A DNA stretch of 64,000 nt from Bacillus subtilis subsp. subtilis. GTDB lineage: Bacteria; Pseudomonadota; Gammaproteobacteria; Xanthomonadales; Xanthomonadaceae. The notes beneath the pieces are model-generated. The model saw only the letters and a program-made list of their open reading frames with translations, was not told where the DNA came from and made no database searches. Position numbers and translations under genes: made by a program. The stretch lies in the NCBI GenBank assembly GCA_021733645.1, contig JAHREJ010000016.1:18975-82974 (forward strand), in the 5' to 3' direction. Below, in pieces: positions 49,893-61,091 of this stretch (its first letter is position 1; each line of letters starts with the position of its first letter).

Positions 49893-50315
49893 ATGCCACG
49901 GCCTTCCCGTACCACGCTTGCCCGCTGGGGCCCCACGGCACTGGTTGCCGGCTTGGGCGCAGGCGCGATCGTGGTGTTGCGCAACGTCAGCCCCTACGGC
50001 GCCAACAGTCCGCTGCCGGGCTGCCCGTTGTATGCCCTGACCGGGCTGTACTGCCCAGGCTGCGGCAGCACGCGCTGCCTTTATTCGCTGGTTCATTTCG
50101 ACTGGCAGGGCGCCTTCGCGATGAACCCGCTGCTGGTGGTTTCGCTGCCGTTCCTTGCGCTGATGCTGCTGCACGGTGCCGGGGTGCGCATCCGCGCGCT
50201 TGAACCGTTGATGCGCGTGCTCGCCAACCCGGTGTTCTGGCTGGTGCTGCTGGTGGGATATGCGGTGCTTCGCAACCTGCCCTGGCTGCCGTTTGCCTGG
50301 CTTGCGCCGGGCTAG
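49893..50315 (+). CDS. DUF2752 membrane protein (140 aa)
   Basis: 140 residues with three or four hydrophobic helices. The DUF2752 signature CPGCGSTR (after GLYC) is at about residues 54-62, preceded by a second Cys in PGCPLYALTG and followed by DWQGAFAMNPLLV with the conserved Asn-Pro. The clustered Cys could bind a metal or form disulfides; function unknown. It probably shares a transcript with the dispanin gene upstream. A hairpin at 50327-50345 lies just after the stop. Confidence 0.88.
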   Translation: MPRPSRTTLARWGPTALVAGLGAGAIVVLRNVSPYGANSPLPGCPLYALTGLYCPGCGSTRCLYSLVHFDWQGAFAMNPLLVVSLPFLALMLLHGAGVRIRALEPLMRVLANPVFWLVLLVGYAVLRNLPWLPFAWLAPG

Positions 50316-50326
50316 TTCACTGCAGT

Positions 50327-50345
50327 TGCCGGGCAGCGCCCGGCA
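50327..50345. terminator. hairpin between convergent DUF2752 and ampE genes
   Basis: TGCCGGGC (50327-50334) and GCCCGGCA (50338-50345) around AGC. GC-rich with no strong T-run; located between two convergent stops (50315 and 50354). Confidence 0.6.
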
Positions 50346-50353
50346 TCACCGGG

Positions 50354-51247
50354 TCAGGTGACCCAGCCGGCAATCACCAGCAAGGCCAGCGCGGCCATCC
50401 ACAGCAACAGCATCCGCCACACCAGGCTCATCGCATCGCGCAACTCCGGCAGCCGGCGCCATACCGGCACCATTCCGGCGTCGCTGTAGTCATGCGCCTC
50501 TTCGCGCAGCTCGGCGCTCACGCTGGCCCGCGCCACCGCACCAAGGAACACCGTCGAGCCCGCCCACTGGTTGCCGTGCGCCTGCCGCCACGCCTTGTAG
50601 GCGGTATCAAAATTGCCCACCAGCGCCATCGACAGCGACATCAACTGCGCCACCGGCCACTCCAGCCAGCCCAGCACCACGCGCGCGCCCACCACGCAAT
50701 CGACCGGGGCCAGCGACCGCATCGGGCCCACCGCCAGCAACGCCAGCAAGCGGTACGCCAACGCGCCGGCCGGGCCCAGCAGCAGGAACCAGAACAGCAC
50801 GGCGAACCAACGGCGCAGGGCGTTGAGCACCGTCGCCTCCACCAGCGAAGACACGTCCTCGTGCAGGCTGCCGCCGGTGGATTGAAGCTGTGCAATCGCT
50901 GCGTGCCGGGTCGGTGCGTCATCGGCGTCGATCACCGCTTCGACATCACGGTCCAGGTCGCGCGGCCCCCAGCAGATCACCAGCGTGGCCACGCCCAACA
51001 GCAGCGACGGCAGGCCGAACAGGCGGCCGTGCAATGCCCACTGCAGCAGCAACAGTCCCAGCACCCACGGCAACACCGCCAGCATCCCGCCCTGCCGGCT
51101 GCGCCAGAACCCGTTCTCGGCGGCGCGCCGGTCCAGCCACTGCAACCAGCGCCGATACAGTTCGAAGCGGCGCAGCGCCACGGCCGCGGCAGGTGCGACA
51201 TGGCCCAGGGCCAAGGCAACCAGCACGGCAACCAGGGTGGTGAACAT
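50354..51247 (-). CDS. ampE: AmpE-like inner-membrane protein
   Basis: 297 residues from ATG 51247 with four to five membrane helices: an N-terminal helix (1-25), two around 57-92, one at 145-175 (FAVLFWFLLLGPAGALAYRLL) and a C-terminal one (275-297). The pattern matches AmpE of the AmpD-AmpE locus (an N-terminal W-x-x-x-L-x basic segment, F-W-x-x-x-G-P-x-x-x-x-Y-R, and D-x-V-x-G-A-x-V). AmpE's role is unclear, possibly beta-lactam or cell-wall sensing. ampD is not adjacent; nudC is upstream instead. The related CobD/CbiB family is the alternative reading. Confidence 0.75.
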   Translation of the reverse strand: MFTTLVAVLVALALGHVAPAAAVALRRFELYRRWLQWLDRRAAENGFWRSRQGGMLAVLPWVLGLLLLQWALHGRLFGLPSLLLGVATLVICWGPRDLDRDVEAVIDADDAPTRHAAIAQLQSTGGSLHEDVSSLVEATVLNALRRWFAVLFWFLLLGPAGALAYRLLALLAVGPMRSLAPVDCVVGARVVLGWLEWPVAQLMSLSMALVGNFDTAYKAWRQAHGNQWAGSTVFLGAVARASVSAELREEAHDYSDAGMVPVWRRLPELRDAMSLVWRMLLLWMAALALLVIAGWVT

Positions 51248-51360
51248 GTATGCCTCCGGCGCGGATTCTGGCCGCTACTATGCCTTGCGACCCGGCAATT
51301 CCCCGGGCCGTTGGTAATGTACGCTGCCACGTGTTCAGCCAGCGGCAACGCCTGCCCGGC

Positions 51361-52266
51361 TCAGGTGACCTGCTGGCGGTACCAGTGCTCGATCAGGCTG
51401 CGCGAGATGGAGATCGGCGGCGACAGGCGGATGCCCTGGCCGTCATCGTCGACATCCCGCGCCAGCGCCGCCCCCACTTCCTCGGCGGTGAACCAGCGCG
51501 CGTCTTCCAGCTCGCCGTCCACCGTAGGTAGGTCATCCTCGGCCGTGGCGGCAAACCCCAGCATCAGCGCGCCCGGGAACGGCCACGGCTGGGTGCCGAG
51601 ATAGTGGCATTGGCGCACCCGCACCTTGCTCTCTTCGTACACTTCACGCACCACGGTCTGCTCCAGCGATTCGCCCGGCTCGACGAACCCGGCCAGCACC
51701 GAATAGCGGCGCGGCGCCCAGTTGGCCTGCCGCCCGAGCAGCAGCCGCCCGTTGTTTTCCACCGCCACGATCACCGCCGGGTCCACCCGCGGATAGTGCT
51801 CGGTGCCGCACTGCCCGCAGCGCCCGACAAAACCACCGCGCGCAAAGGCGATGCCGCCACCGCACACCCCGCAGAAGCGCGTGCGCGACTGCCAGTACGA
51901 CATCCCGCGTGCATAACAGAATGCGCTGGCATCGGCGGCCGACCACGTCGTGGCCGATTCGCGCAGGTCCACCCGCTGCGGGGCGCTGACGTCCACCGCG
52001 GCCGCTTCCACCGAGAACCACGCGCGCTCGCCGCGCAGGCCCAGGAAGACCGCCGTACCCGGCCCACCGCCCACCTGCGCACCGCTCAACGGCAGCGGCT
52101 GGCCATCCTCGCCGGCCAGCGCGCGACCGTCCGGGTCCAGGACCAGCACCTGCGCGTCGGGCCATAACCGCGCCAACGCATCGGCGTCCTGGCGCAGCGG
52201 ATCAGCACGTTCAAGGGGTTCGGTGGTGAAAGCAAAGCCGGACAGCGGCGAAGAAAGTTTCGACAT
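51361..52266 (-). CDS. nudC: NADH pyrophosphatase / NAD-capped RNA hydrolase
   Basis: NudC hydrolyses NAD(H) to AMP and NMN(H) and removes NAD caps from RNA. 301 residues from ATG 52266. A four-Cys zinc site (FCGVCGG … CGQCG), the YPRVDPAVI motif, a Nudix box GFVEPGESLEQTVVREVYEE (Gly-x5-Glu-x7-Arg-Glu-Val-x-Glu-Glu, then Ser replacing the usual Gly), and the NudC-type TQPWPFPGALMLGF are visible. The N-terminal ~130 residues are a variable NUDIX-like domain. It lies upstream of ampE, 113 bases apart, same strand. Confidence 0.95.
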   Translation of the reverse strand: MSKLSSPLSGFAFTTEPLERADPLRQDADALARLWPDAQVLVLDPDGRALAGEDGQPLPLSGAQVGGGPGTAVFLGLRGERAWFSVEAAAVDVSAPQRVDLRESATTWSAADASAFCYARGMSYWQSRTRFCGVCGGGIAFARGGFVGRCGQCGTEHYPRVDPAVIVAVENNGRLLLGRQANWAPRRYSVLAGFVEPGESLEQTVVREVYEESKVRVRQCHYLGTQPWPFPGALMLGFAATAEDDLPTVDGELEDARWFTAEEVGAALARDVDDDGQGIRLSPPISISRSLIEHWYRQQVT

Positions 52267-52337
52267 GGCGCAAGCCTGCCCACATTCCCCCACACTGGCA
52301 AGCGCCGGCCGCCGCATCGGGCCGCCGGCGCGGGGCG

Positions 52338-52727
52338 TTACATGCTGAAACTGCTGCCGCAGCCGCAGGTGGTCTTGGCGTTCGGATTGCGGATCACGAA
52401 CTGCGCCCCGGTCAGGCTCTCGGTGTAGTCCACCTCGGCGCCCATCAGGTACTGCAGGCTCAACGGATCCACCAGCAGGGTGACCCCGTTGGTATCCACC
52501 GCCAGGTCGTCGTCGGCCCGGTTCTCATCGAATTCGAAACCGTACTGGAAGCCGGAGCAACCGCCGCCCTGGATATAGACCCGCAGGGCCAGCGAGGCGC
52601 TGGCCTCGTCCTGGATCAATTCCTTCACTTTGGCCGCAGCGGCCTCGGTGAAGTTCAGGGGACGGTCCAGCGATTGGTAGTTCGGCGCGGCGACAGGGGC
52701 GCCGGGCAGGGAAACAAGCGTGCTCAT
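52338..52727 (-). CDS. erpA: Iron-sulfur cluster insertion protein ErpA
   Basis: A-type carrier that passes Fe-S clusters to apoproteins. 129 residues from ATG 52727. The three Cys ligands are in [14 protein letters not shown] and the C-terminal [11 protein letters not shown]. The N-terminal ~20 residues vary from E. coli ErpA, the rest ([41 protein letters not shown]) is conserved. The choice ErpA over IscA rests on this xanthomonad-type sequence and absence of isc genes nearby. It is downstream of a bactofilin gene (47 bases). Confidence 0.93.
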   Translation of the reverse strand: MSTLVSLPGAPVAAPNYQSLDRPLNFTEAAAAKVKELIQDEASASLALRVYIQGGGCSGFQYGFEFDENRADDDLAVDTNGVTLLVDPLSLQYLMGAEVDYTESLTGAQFVIRNPNAKTTCGCGSSFSM

Positions 52728-52774
52728 GTCCCCAGCATGGGGGCGCATGGGCACGCTTTCAAGCATTCAGCCGT

Positions 52775-53236
52775 TCAGGCCATCGCCTCGGCCAGCTTCT
52801 TGCGGGCCGCGCCTTCCTTGCCCTTGTCGGCGCTGTCCTCGGCCGGCGGCGGCAGGGCCGCCATCTGCGCGTTGCCGTGGATCAGGCGGCCGGTCAGCTG
52901 CGCGCCGGCGTTCATTTCCACGACCTGGTAGTGGATGTTGCCGCTGACGCGCGCGGTCGGGGTCAGTTCGACCCGTTCGGTGGCGTGCACATCACCGTCC
53001 AGGCGACCGCTGATCACCACCACCTGGGCGCGGATCTCGCCCTCGATGCAGCCCTGTTCGGCCAGGGTGATGGTGGCATTGGCCGCACCCTCGGCGGCGA
53101 TCACCTTGCCCAACACGGTGCCCTCCACGTACAGGCCTCCGCTGAATTCCACATCGCCACGGATCACCACCTGCGCGCCGATCAGCGCGTCCACGACCAG
53201 ATGTCCGTCGCGGTTGGATTTGTTGCTGCCAAACAT
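52775..53236 (-). CDS. Bactofilin
   Basis: 153 residues from ATG 53236. A single bactofilin (DUF583) beta-helix: DALIGAQVVIRGDVEFSGGL, then repeating strands with G-x-V / G-x-I spacing (VEGTVLGKVIAAEG, GCIEGEIRAQVVVISGRLDG, ARVSGNIHYQVVEM). Bactofilins polymerise without nucleotides and organise cell-wall or polar structures. The C-terminal ~30 residues are Pro-, Glu- and Lys-rich and disordered. A coiled-coil membrane protein gene precedes it by 4 bases, a likely partner in the same operon. Confidence 0.94.
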   Translation of the reverse strand: MFGSNKSNRDGHLVVDALIGAQVVIRGDVEFSGGLYVEGTVLGKVIAAEGAANATITLAEQGCIEGEIRAQVVVISGRLDGDVHATERVELTPTARVSGNIHYQVVEMNAGAQLTGRLIHGNAQMAALPPPAEDSADKGKEGAARKKLAEAMA

Positions 53237-53240
53237 GGGC

Positions 53241-53993
53241 TTACTCCCCTTCTTTCGCCGATGGTGCCGCCGGTGCGCCGGCCTGCTTCCAATCAAAAAC
53301 CTGGGTGGCGCCCCCCGCGCCTGATCCCAGCGTGACCCGCACACGTTGCGGGGTAAAGTCTTTCGGCAGGATGATGCTGCCGGTGAGCTGCTGGAAGTAC
53401 CGGAAGGAATACTCCTGGCCCGGCACCTTGGTGCGCTGGTGCAGCTCGTCCCAGCTGACCGAGGTCAGCTTGCCGCCTTTGACGCCTTCCACGGTGAAAC
53501 GCATCTGCCCCTGGCTGATAGCGCCGCGGTTGAGATTCTGGGTGAGCACCACCGCGTACTGCCAGGTGCCGCCGGTTTCGGGCGAAAACTCGACCGAATG
53601 GGTGTTCAGGCCCTTGCGCTGGCTGGTGGCCCCCACCAGCCGTTCGTAGAAGGCCACATCGGCGCGCAGCCCGGCAATTTCTTCATCGCGTTCGCCCAGC
53701 GAGGTCTGCACCTCGTTGTTGGCCGCGCGGCTGATGCGGTCCGAGGCCTGCAGCGTGGCCTGGCGCTGCTGCAGCTCGACCACCTGCTGGTTGAGCGTCT
53801 CGGCCCGGGCCTGTGCCGCGCCCAGCTGCTGGCCGGCCTCCCCACCGGGGCCGGCCGTCCAGCGGCCGATCAGGACGGCCAGGATGACGCTGACCAGCCA
53901 CACCCCGGCCAGAATGGCCAGGCGGCGGCGATCCTGCACGGGCGGCGTGCCGGGCCGGCGGATCTGGATACGCGACGGTGTCGGATTGTTCAT
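53241..53993 (-). CDS. Coiled-coil membrane protein (DUF6776 type)
   Basis: 250 residues from ATG 53993 (frame open to 54032). One membrane helix near residues 25-45 (LAILAGVWLVSVILAVLIG), then a coiled coil (about 52-115, Gln/Glu/Arg-rich) and a beta-rich periplasmic domain (TWQYAVVLTQNL, GQMRFTVEGVKGGK, EYSFRYFQQLTGSIILP). This layout matches the xanthomonad proteins that sit upstream of bactofilin genes. The stop is 4 bases before the bactofilin ATG, so they are translationally coupled. It may anchor or position the bactofilin scaffold; inferred from context. Confidence 0.82.
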   Translation of the reverse strand: MNNPTPSRIQIRRPGTPPVQDRRRLAILAGVWLVSVILAVLIGRWTAGPGGEAGQQLGAAQARAETLNQQVVELQQRQATLQASDRISRAANNEVQTSLGERDEEIAGLRADVAFYERLVGATSQRKGLNTHSVEFSPETGGTWQYAVVLTQNLNRGAISQGQMRFTVEGVKGGKLTSVSWDELHQRTKVPGQEYSFRYFQQLTGSIILPKDFTPQRVRVTLGSGAGGATQVFDWKQAGAPAAPSAKEGE

Positions 53994-54176
53994 GGCGGAT
54001 GTCCGCGGCAGCGCGCTTGGCGATACCGGCACGGCCCCTGTCGGAACGAACGACTGGCTAGTGTAAATCAGGGTCGGGGCATTTCACGCGCCGGCGGCGG
54101 TGGCCGGCGGTGGCGTTCATCGACGTCATCCCCGATAGTGTGGGCCTGTGCACACTTTGCAGCCGGAGCGCGTGCC

Positions 54177-54806
54177 ATGTCCGAAGCCCATCTGTTCGTC
54201 ATCGGCATCCTGCTGGCCTGGCTGGCCGGCATCCGGGTGTACCTGACCGTGTTCGGTGTGGGCCTGGCCGGGTTGCTCGGCTGGGTGGACCTGCCGCCGG
54301 CGCTGCAGGCCACCGAGTCGTATTGGGTGCTGGGGACCTCGGCGGTGCTGGCCATCGCCGAGTTCTTCGCCGACAAGATCCCCGGGGTGGACTCGGCCTG
54401 GGACCTGGTCCAGACCCTGGCCCGGGTGCCGGCGGGTGCATTCCTGGCGGCGGCCACGCTGTCGCCCGGTGGCGAACTCAGCGGTACCGCACTGGTGGCC
54501 GGGGCCGGCGTGGCGCTGGCCAGTCATGGGCTCAAGTCCGGCACCCGCGCCCTGCTCAACACTTCGCCCGAACCGGCCAGCAACTGGGTGGCCTCGGTTG
54601 CCGAGGACACCGTGGTGGTGGGCGGGCTCGCGCTGGCGCTGGCGCACCCGTGGCTGGCGTTGATCGTGGTGGTGGGTTGCAGCATGATCGGCGCGCTGGT
54701 GGTGTGGCTGGTATGGCGCACGTTGTGGAAGGGCATGCGCTGGCTGCTGGGGCACACCGCCGAGCGCCCGGCCACGCTGTCGAACCGCGACGTGCTGCCA
54801 CCGTAA
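54177..54806 (+). CDS. DUF4126 membrane protein
   Basis: 209 residues from ATG 54177. Four or five hydrophobic helices, with DUF4126 family points: AGIRVYLTVFGVGLAGLLGW, IAEFFADKIPGVDSAWD, LASHGLKSGTRALLNTSPEP, and a C-terminal VVWLVWRTLWKGMRW basic end. No known function. It is divergent from the DUF6776 gene and lies 45 bases before the signalling pair, possibly in one transcript with it. Confidence 0.88.
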   Translation: MSEAHLFVIGILLAWLAGIRVYLTVFGVGLAGLLGWVDLPPALQATESYWVLGTSAVLAIAEFFADKIPGVDSAWDLVQTLARVPAGAFLAAATLSPGGELSGTALVAGAGVALASHGLKSGTRALLNTSPEPASNWVASVAEDTVVVGGLALALAHPWLALIVVVGCSMIGALVVWLVWRTLWKGMRWLLGHTAERPATLSNRDVLPP

Positions 54807-54851
54807 ACGCAGGCATGCACGGCATAATTGCGCCGCAGACTGGGAGTATTG

Positions 54852-56728
54852 ATGGCCGTCACCGACAACGTTGTTGCATCCGCCCGCGCCACGCGCGCTG
54901 AAACCCCGCCGGCCGACCATTGGCAACGTTGGGTCGGCAGCGCCGCGCCGGTTGCGGTTGCGCCGGACAACGTGGTGCCGCTGAAGGCGGCCATCGGCGC
55001 CGCCGGGGCACCGCCGCCGCTGCCGCTGGAACCCCCGTCGTCCACCGAAGGCGACGACGCCGCCGCGCCGCTGGGCCTGGATGCCCCGTATCGGGTGCTG
55101 ATCGTGGAAGACGACCGTTCCCAGGCGCTGTTCGCGCAGAGCGTGCTGCATGGCGCCGGGATGGAGGTGATCGTGCACAGCGATGCCGAAGGCGTGCAGC
55201 AGGCCATCGCCGACAACCGCCCCGACCTCATCCTGATGGACCTGCACCTGCCCGGCCTGGATGGCATGCGCCTGACGGCGCTGATCCGCCAGCAACCCGG
55301 CCAGCAGCTGCTGCCCATCGTGTTCCTCAGTGGCGACCCGGACCCGGAACGCCAGTTCGAAGTGCTCGACAGTGGCGCTGATGATTTCCTCAGCAAGCCG
55401 ATCCGCCCGCGCCACCTCATTGCAGCGGTGTCCAACCGGATCCGCCGTGCCCGCGCGCAGGCGGCCATGCAGCCCGGCGCGAATGGCGCCCCGGCAATGA
55501 ACAACCCCGAGACCGGCCTGCCCACCCGCCACCATGTGATGCAGCAGTTGGCCGCCTCGCTGGCCCACCGTGACCACGGCGGCCTGTTCTTCATCGAAGT
55601 GGCCAGCGCGCTGGGCCTGCGCGAGCGTTACGGCTACGCCGCGTTCGAGCGCTTGATGGTGCAGGCCGCGCAGCGGCTGGCCGAGGCCGCCCAGCCGAAC
55701 CTGCTGGCACGGCTGAACGACAACAGTTTCCTGGTACTGGCGCGTGGCATCGACGAAGAAAGCCTGGATGGCGTTGCGCAGAATCTGCGCGAGCAACTGT
55801 CCGCGCGCGCCTTCGTCATCCGCGACGACGAGTCGGTGCACCTGCGCGGCGTGGTCGGCCATGCCCAGTTGTCACTGGGATTCAACGACGCCGGCACCGC
55901 CCTGGAAGCGGTCGAACGCACCACGTTGCAGGCGCGCCTGCTCAGCGCCGGGGTGGCCGCGCATGTGCGCCGCGAGGATGTCGCCTCACTGGAACACCTG
56001 GCCCTGCTGGAAGGCCAGCTGGAATTGGCCTACCAGCCCATCGTCGCGGTGGCCGGCGGCAACACCGCGCAGTACCAGGTACTGCTGCGGCTGCGCCAGG
56101 CCGATGGCAGCGTGCTGGCCGCCGGCCAGGTGATTCCGGCGGCCGAAGCCGCCGGGCGCATCGCCGACCTGGACCAGCAGGTACTTGACCACGCACTGGG
56201 CCTGCTGGATCTGTACCGGCATGCCACCCAGCCGCTGAGCCTGTTCGTGTCGCAGTCGCTGCGCACGCTGGCCCGCGATGCGTTCGCCGATTGGCTGCTG
56301 GAATCGCTGGCACGCCGCCAGATCACCGGCGATGCGCTGGTCATCGACGTGCGCCTGCCCGATGCCCTGATCCATGCCGTCACCCTGCAGCAGTTCTGCT
56401 CGCGCATGAGCGCGGCCGGCGTGCGCTTCTGCCTGAGCCAGTTCGAACCGGGCAGCGAAGCCAACGCACTGCTGACCCAGTTGCCACTGAGCTTTGTGCG
56501 CATGGCCGCACGGTTCTCCAGCAACCACGCCAACCAGCGCACCCGCGACGAACTGCGGGCGGCCATCGACAACGCACACCGCGCCGGCCTGCAGATCATC
56601 GGCCAGCAGATCGAAGATCCCCAGGCGGCCGCCGCGATGTGGATGGGCGGGGTCGACTTCATCCAGGGCAACATGGTGCAGTCGGCCGGCAGTGAACTGA
56701 ACTTCGACTTCCACAACGCGGTGTTGTG

Positions 56729-56729
<1 letters not shown>
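54852..56729 (+). CDS. REC-GGDEF-EAL protein with degenerate GGDEF and EAL domains
   Basis: 625 residues from ATG 54852 (GGGAG 6 bases upstream). Ala/Pro-rich N-terminus, receiver domain (about 79-195; YRVLIVEDD, acceptor Asp130, Lys182 in SKPI), then a GGDEF-type fold (about 220-375) where the active loop reads LNDNSF, and an EAL-type fold (about 385-615). In the EAL part YQPI is kept but the EAL triad is QVL (409-411), and ELTE/DDFGTG/KID are missing, so neither synthesis nor hydrolysis of c-di-GMP is expected. It resembles FimX-type binding proteins but has no PAS domain. Ends TGATG with the kinase gene. Confidence 0.92.
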
Positions 56730-59053
<2,324 letters not shown>

Positions 59054-59054
59054 C

Positions 59055-59525
59055 TCAGTCGTCCAGCTTGGTCAGCAGGTAGTTCGGCTCGCTGATGCGC
59101 TCGATCAGGTCCAGCTGCGTCTCCAGCCAGTCGATGTGCTCTTCCTCGGAATCGAGGATCTTCACAAACAGCTGGCGGCTCACGTAGTCGCCCACCGCAT
59201 CGGCATGGGCCACCGCATCGCGCAGGGTAACCACGCCATCGCGCTCCAGCGCCAGATCGCACTGCAGGATCTCGGTGGGGTTCTCGCCGATACGCAGTTT
59301 ACCCAGCGCCTGGAAATTGGGCAGGCCCTCCAGGAACAGGATGCGATCGGACAGCATGTCGGCATGCTTCATTTCTTCGATCGATTCCTTGTACTCGTGA
59401 TCGGCCAGTTCCTTCAGGCCCCAGTTCTTCAGCATCTTGGCGTGCAGGAAGTACTGGTTGATCGCGGTCAGCTCGTTGTAGAGGACCTTGTTGAGGAATT
59501 CGATGACTTTGGCGTCGCCCTTCAT
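59055..59525 (-). CDS. bfr: Bacterioferritin
   Basis: Haem-containing 24-mer ferritin storing iron. 156 residues from ATG 59525. Ferroxidase ligands Glu18, Glu51, His54, Glu94, Glu127 and His130 are all present, and Met52 is the haem ligand, so it is a true Bfr subunit. Its stop is separated from the convergent histidine kinase stop by one base. bfd lies 224 bases upstream on the same strand. Confidence 0.97.
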   Translation of the reverse strand: MKGDAKVIEFLNKVLYNELTAINQYFLHAKMLKNWGLKELADHEYKESIEEMKHADMLSDRILFLEGLPNFQALGKLRIGENPTEILQCDLALERDGVVTLRDAVAHADAVGDYVSRQLFVKILDSEEEHIDWLETQLDLIERISEPNYLLTKLDD

Positions 59526-59749
59526 GAGCCTGCTCCTGCTGCGTGTGAACGCGCGCACTGTAGCGCTTCCCGGCAACCCATGAAGGAACGCGAATCGTGC
59601 TCAGTTGCGCGTACCGCGCCATTGAGCCCCACGCCCACCAACCGCTGTGCTGGCCTGAACGCAGCCCACAGCGCACCGCCCTGCAGGCGGTGGGGTTCAA
59701 GTGTTCAAGGGGATATCCAGCGGGCGCCGCGCAGACGCGCGGGCAGTGC

Positions 59750-59959
59750 TCAGGCGACCTGGGCCAGGCCCAGCACCGGCAGCGGCAGATCATGGGTGGC
59801 GCCGAACCTGGCCAGCAGGTCGGCGGCCATGTCCAGGCAGGACCCGCAGGTGGCGCCACAGCCGGTACGCATGGTCAGTTCGGACACGCTCGTCACACCG
59901 CTGTGGGCGGCTTCACGGATCTGGTGGTCGGTTACCCCGTTGCAGATACAGACGTACAC
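59750..59959 (-). CDS. bfd: Bacterioferritin-associated ferredoxin
   Basis: Bfd reduces the haem of bacterioferritin to release iron. 69 residues from GTG 59959, giving VYVCICNGVTD as in the family (a longer frame starts at 60004). The four [2Fe-2S] ligands are Cys-x-Cys near the start and CGATCGSC in the middle. Fur-box-like sequences lie at 60013-60048, fitting the iron-starvation induction known for bfd. Followed by bfr after 224 bases. Confidence 0.93.
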   Translation of the reverse strand: MYVCICNGVTDHQIREAAHSGVTSVSELTMRTGCGATCGSCLDMAADLLARFGATHDLPLPVLGLAQVA

Positions 59960-60012
59960 GTGCGGACTCGGCAGGCAGACCAGAAATGGCCTGCCGCTAT
60001 TCAAATCGAAAC

Positions 60013-60048
60013 GAGAATGGTTGTCAATTTCGTATCTGAATCATTCTC
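60013..60048 (-). promoter_or_regulatory. Fur-box-like sites upstream of bfd
   Basis: GAGAATGGTTGTCAATTTC (60013-60031) matches the 19-base E. coli Fur consensus at 13 positions. A second half-site ATCATTCTC lies at 60040-60048. They are 54-89 bases upstream of the bfd GTG, a fitting place for iron-responsive repression. Confidence 0.65.
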
Positions 60049-60104
60049 GATACGGTTCAGCGAGGTCGTCGGCCACGGCTGCCGCGCGGGGCGCGGCCGA
60101 CCGT

Positions 60105-60725
60105 TCAGGGCTCGCCCTTGGCCTTCCTGGGCCAGTAGCCCCGCTTGGGTGGCGGTGTGCTGCGCTTGCGCGGCCGGTCATGCCCGGCGGTGTTGCCAGG
60201 CATCCAGGCCTCCTGGGCCGATTTGGGCATCGATTCCACCCCGGTACCGGCCACCCCGCGGGCCAGCGGCGCCAGATGCCGCAGCGCGCGTGCATAGACG
60301 CCTCGCTTGAACATCACCACATGTTCGACCGGGTACCAGAAATCGACCCAGCGCCACTGATCGAACTCGGGGCTGTCGGTATGGTCCAGCGTCACATGGG
60401 ATTCGTCGCCGGCCAGGCGCAACAGGAACCACACCTGCTTCTGGCCGATGCAGACCTGCTTTTCATTGCGGCGGATCGCCCTTGCCGGCAGCCGATAGCG
60501 CAGCCAACCCGGCGTCGCACCGAGGACTTCGACATGCTCGGGCAACAGCCCCGTTTCTTCGTGCAACTCGCGATACATGGCTTCGACGGGCGTCTCGTCG
60601 GTATTCATGCCGCCCTGCGGAAACTGCCAGCCATCCCGGCGCACACGTCGTGCCCAGAACACCTGCCCGTCTTCCCGCATCAGCACAATACCGACGTTCG
60701 GTCGATAGCCGTCCGGATCGATCAC
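60105..60725 (-). CDS. rppH: RNA pyrophosphohydrolase
   Basis: RppH converts 5'-triphosphate mRNA ends to monophosphate and starts 5'-dependent decay. 206 residues from GTG 60725 (AGGAG 8 bases upstream). N-terminus [14 protein letters not shown], then GWQFPQGG and the Nudix box [22 protein letters not shown], then QKQVWFLL, and [11 protein letters not shown]. The C-terminal ~50 residues are basic, longer than E. coli's (176 residues). It precedes bfd on the same strand but with a 145-base gap containing Fur-like sites, so it is probably separate. Confidence 0.96.
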   Translation of the reverse strand: MIDPDGYRPNVGIVLMREDGQVFWARRVRRDGWQFPQGGMNTDETPVEAMYRELHEETGLLPEHVEVLGATPGWLRYRLPARAIRRNEKQVCIGQKQVWFLLRLAGDESHVTLDHTDSPEFDQWRWVDFWYPVEHVVMFKRGVYARALRHLAPLARGVAGTGVESMPKSAQEAWMPGNTAGHDRPRKRSTPPPKRGYWPRKAKGEP

Positions 60726-60803
60726 GATGCGGACTCCTAGAAAAATCTACTGATCGGGACTTTGACACGCCGGCTGCCCACTCACAAGCGTGATGAAAAA
60801 GTG

Positions 60804-60832
60804 TTGACAGATCTCGGATACATCTCCAGAAT
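60804..60832 (+). promoter_or_regulatory. promoter of the tRNA operon
   Basis: TTGACA (60804-60809), 17-base spacer, CAGAAT (60827-60832); start expected about 7 bases before the tRNA. The -35 is consensus and the -10 is weak. Confidence 0.75.
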
Positions 60833-60845
60833 TACCGGCTCCCTA

Positions 60846-60922
60846 GGCTATGTAGCTCAGCCGGTTAGAGCACAGCACTCATAATGCTGGGGTCGGTGGT
60901 TCGAGTCCACCCATAGCCACCA
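60846..60922 (+). tRNA. tRNA-Met (CAU), elongator
   Basis: 77 bases with encoded CCA. Acceptor GGCTATG pairs with CATAGCC; anticodon stem CAGCA/TGCTG encloses CTCATAA with anticodon CAT at 60880-60882; T-arm GGTGG-TTCGAGT-CCACC. The fully paired first base G and lack of the initiator G-C run suggest an elongator. Confidence 0.96.
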
Positions 60923-60972
60923 AGTTCTGCTTGGTTTTGTAGGGAAAAAGTGCAATACTTGCACGCAGATAT

Positions 60973-61047
60973 TGCCCCGTCGCCAAGCGGTAAGGCACCT
61001 GACTCTGACTCAGGCATTCGGTGGTTCGAATCCATCCGGGGCAGCCA
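60973..61047 (+). tRNA. tRNA-Gln (CUG)
   Basis: 75 bases with encoded CCA. Acceptor TGCCCCG pairs with CGGGGCA; anticodon stem CCTGA/TCAGG encloses CTCTGAC with anticodon CTG at 61005-61007; T-arm contains GGTTCGAATCC. Follows tRNA-Met by 50 bases in one transcript. Confidence 0.96.
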
Positions 61048-61049
61048 AA

Positions 61050-61091
61050 CAAACAGAAAAGGCCGATCGAAAGATCGGCCTTTTCTGTTTG
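61050..61091 (+). terminator. tRNA operon terminator
   Basis: A perfect 19-bp stem (61050-61068 with 61073-61091) capped by a GAAA tetraloop with GGCCGATC at its top; the descending arm contains TTTTCTGTTT. Very strong intrinsic terminator. Confidence 0.95.
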
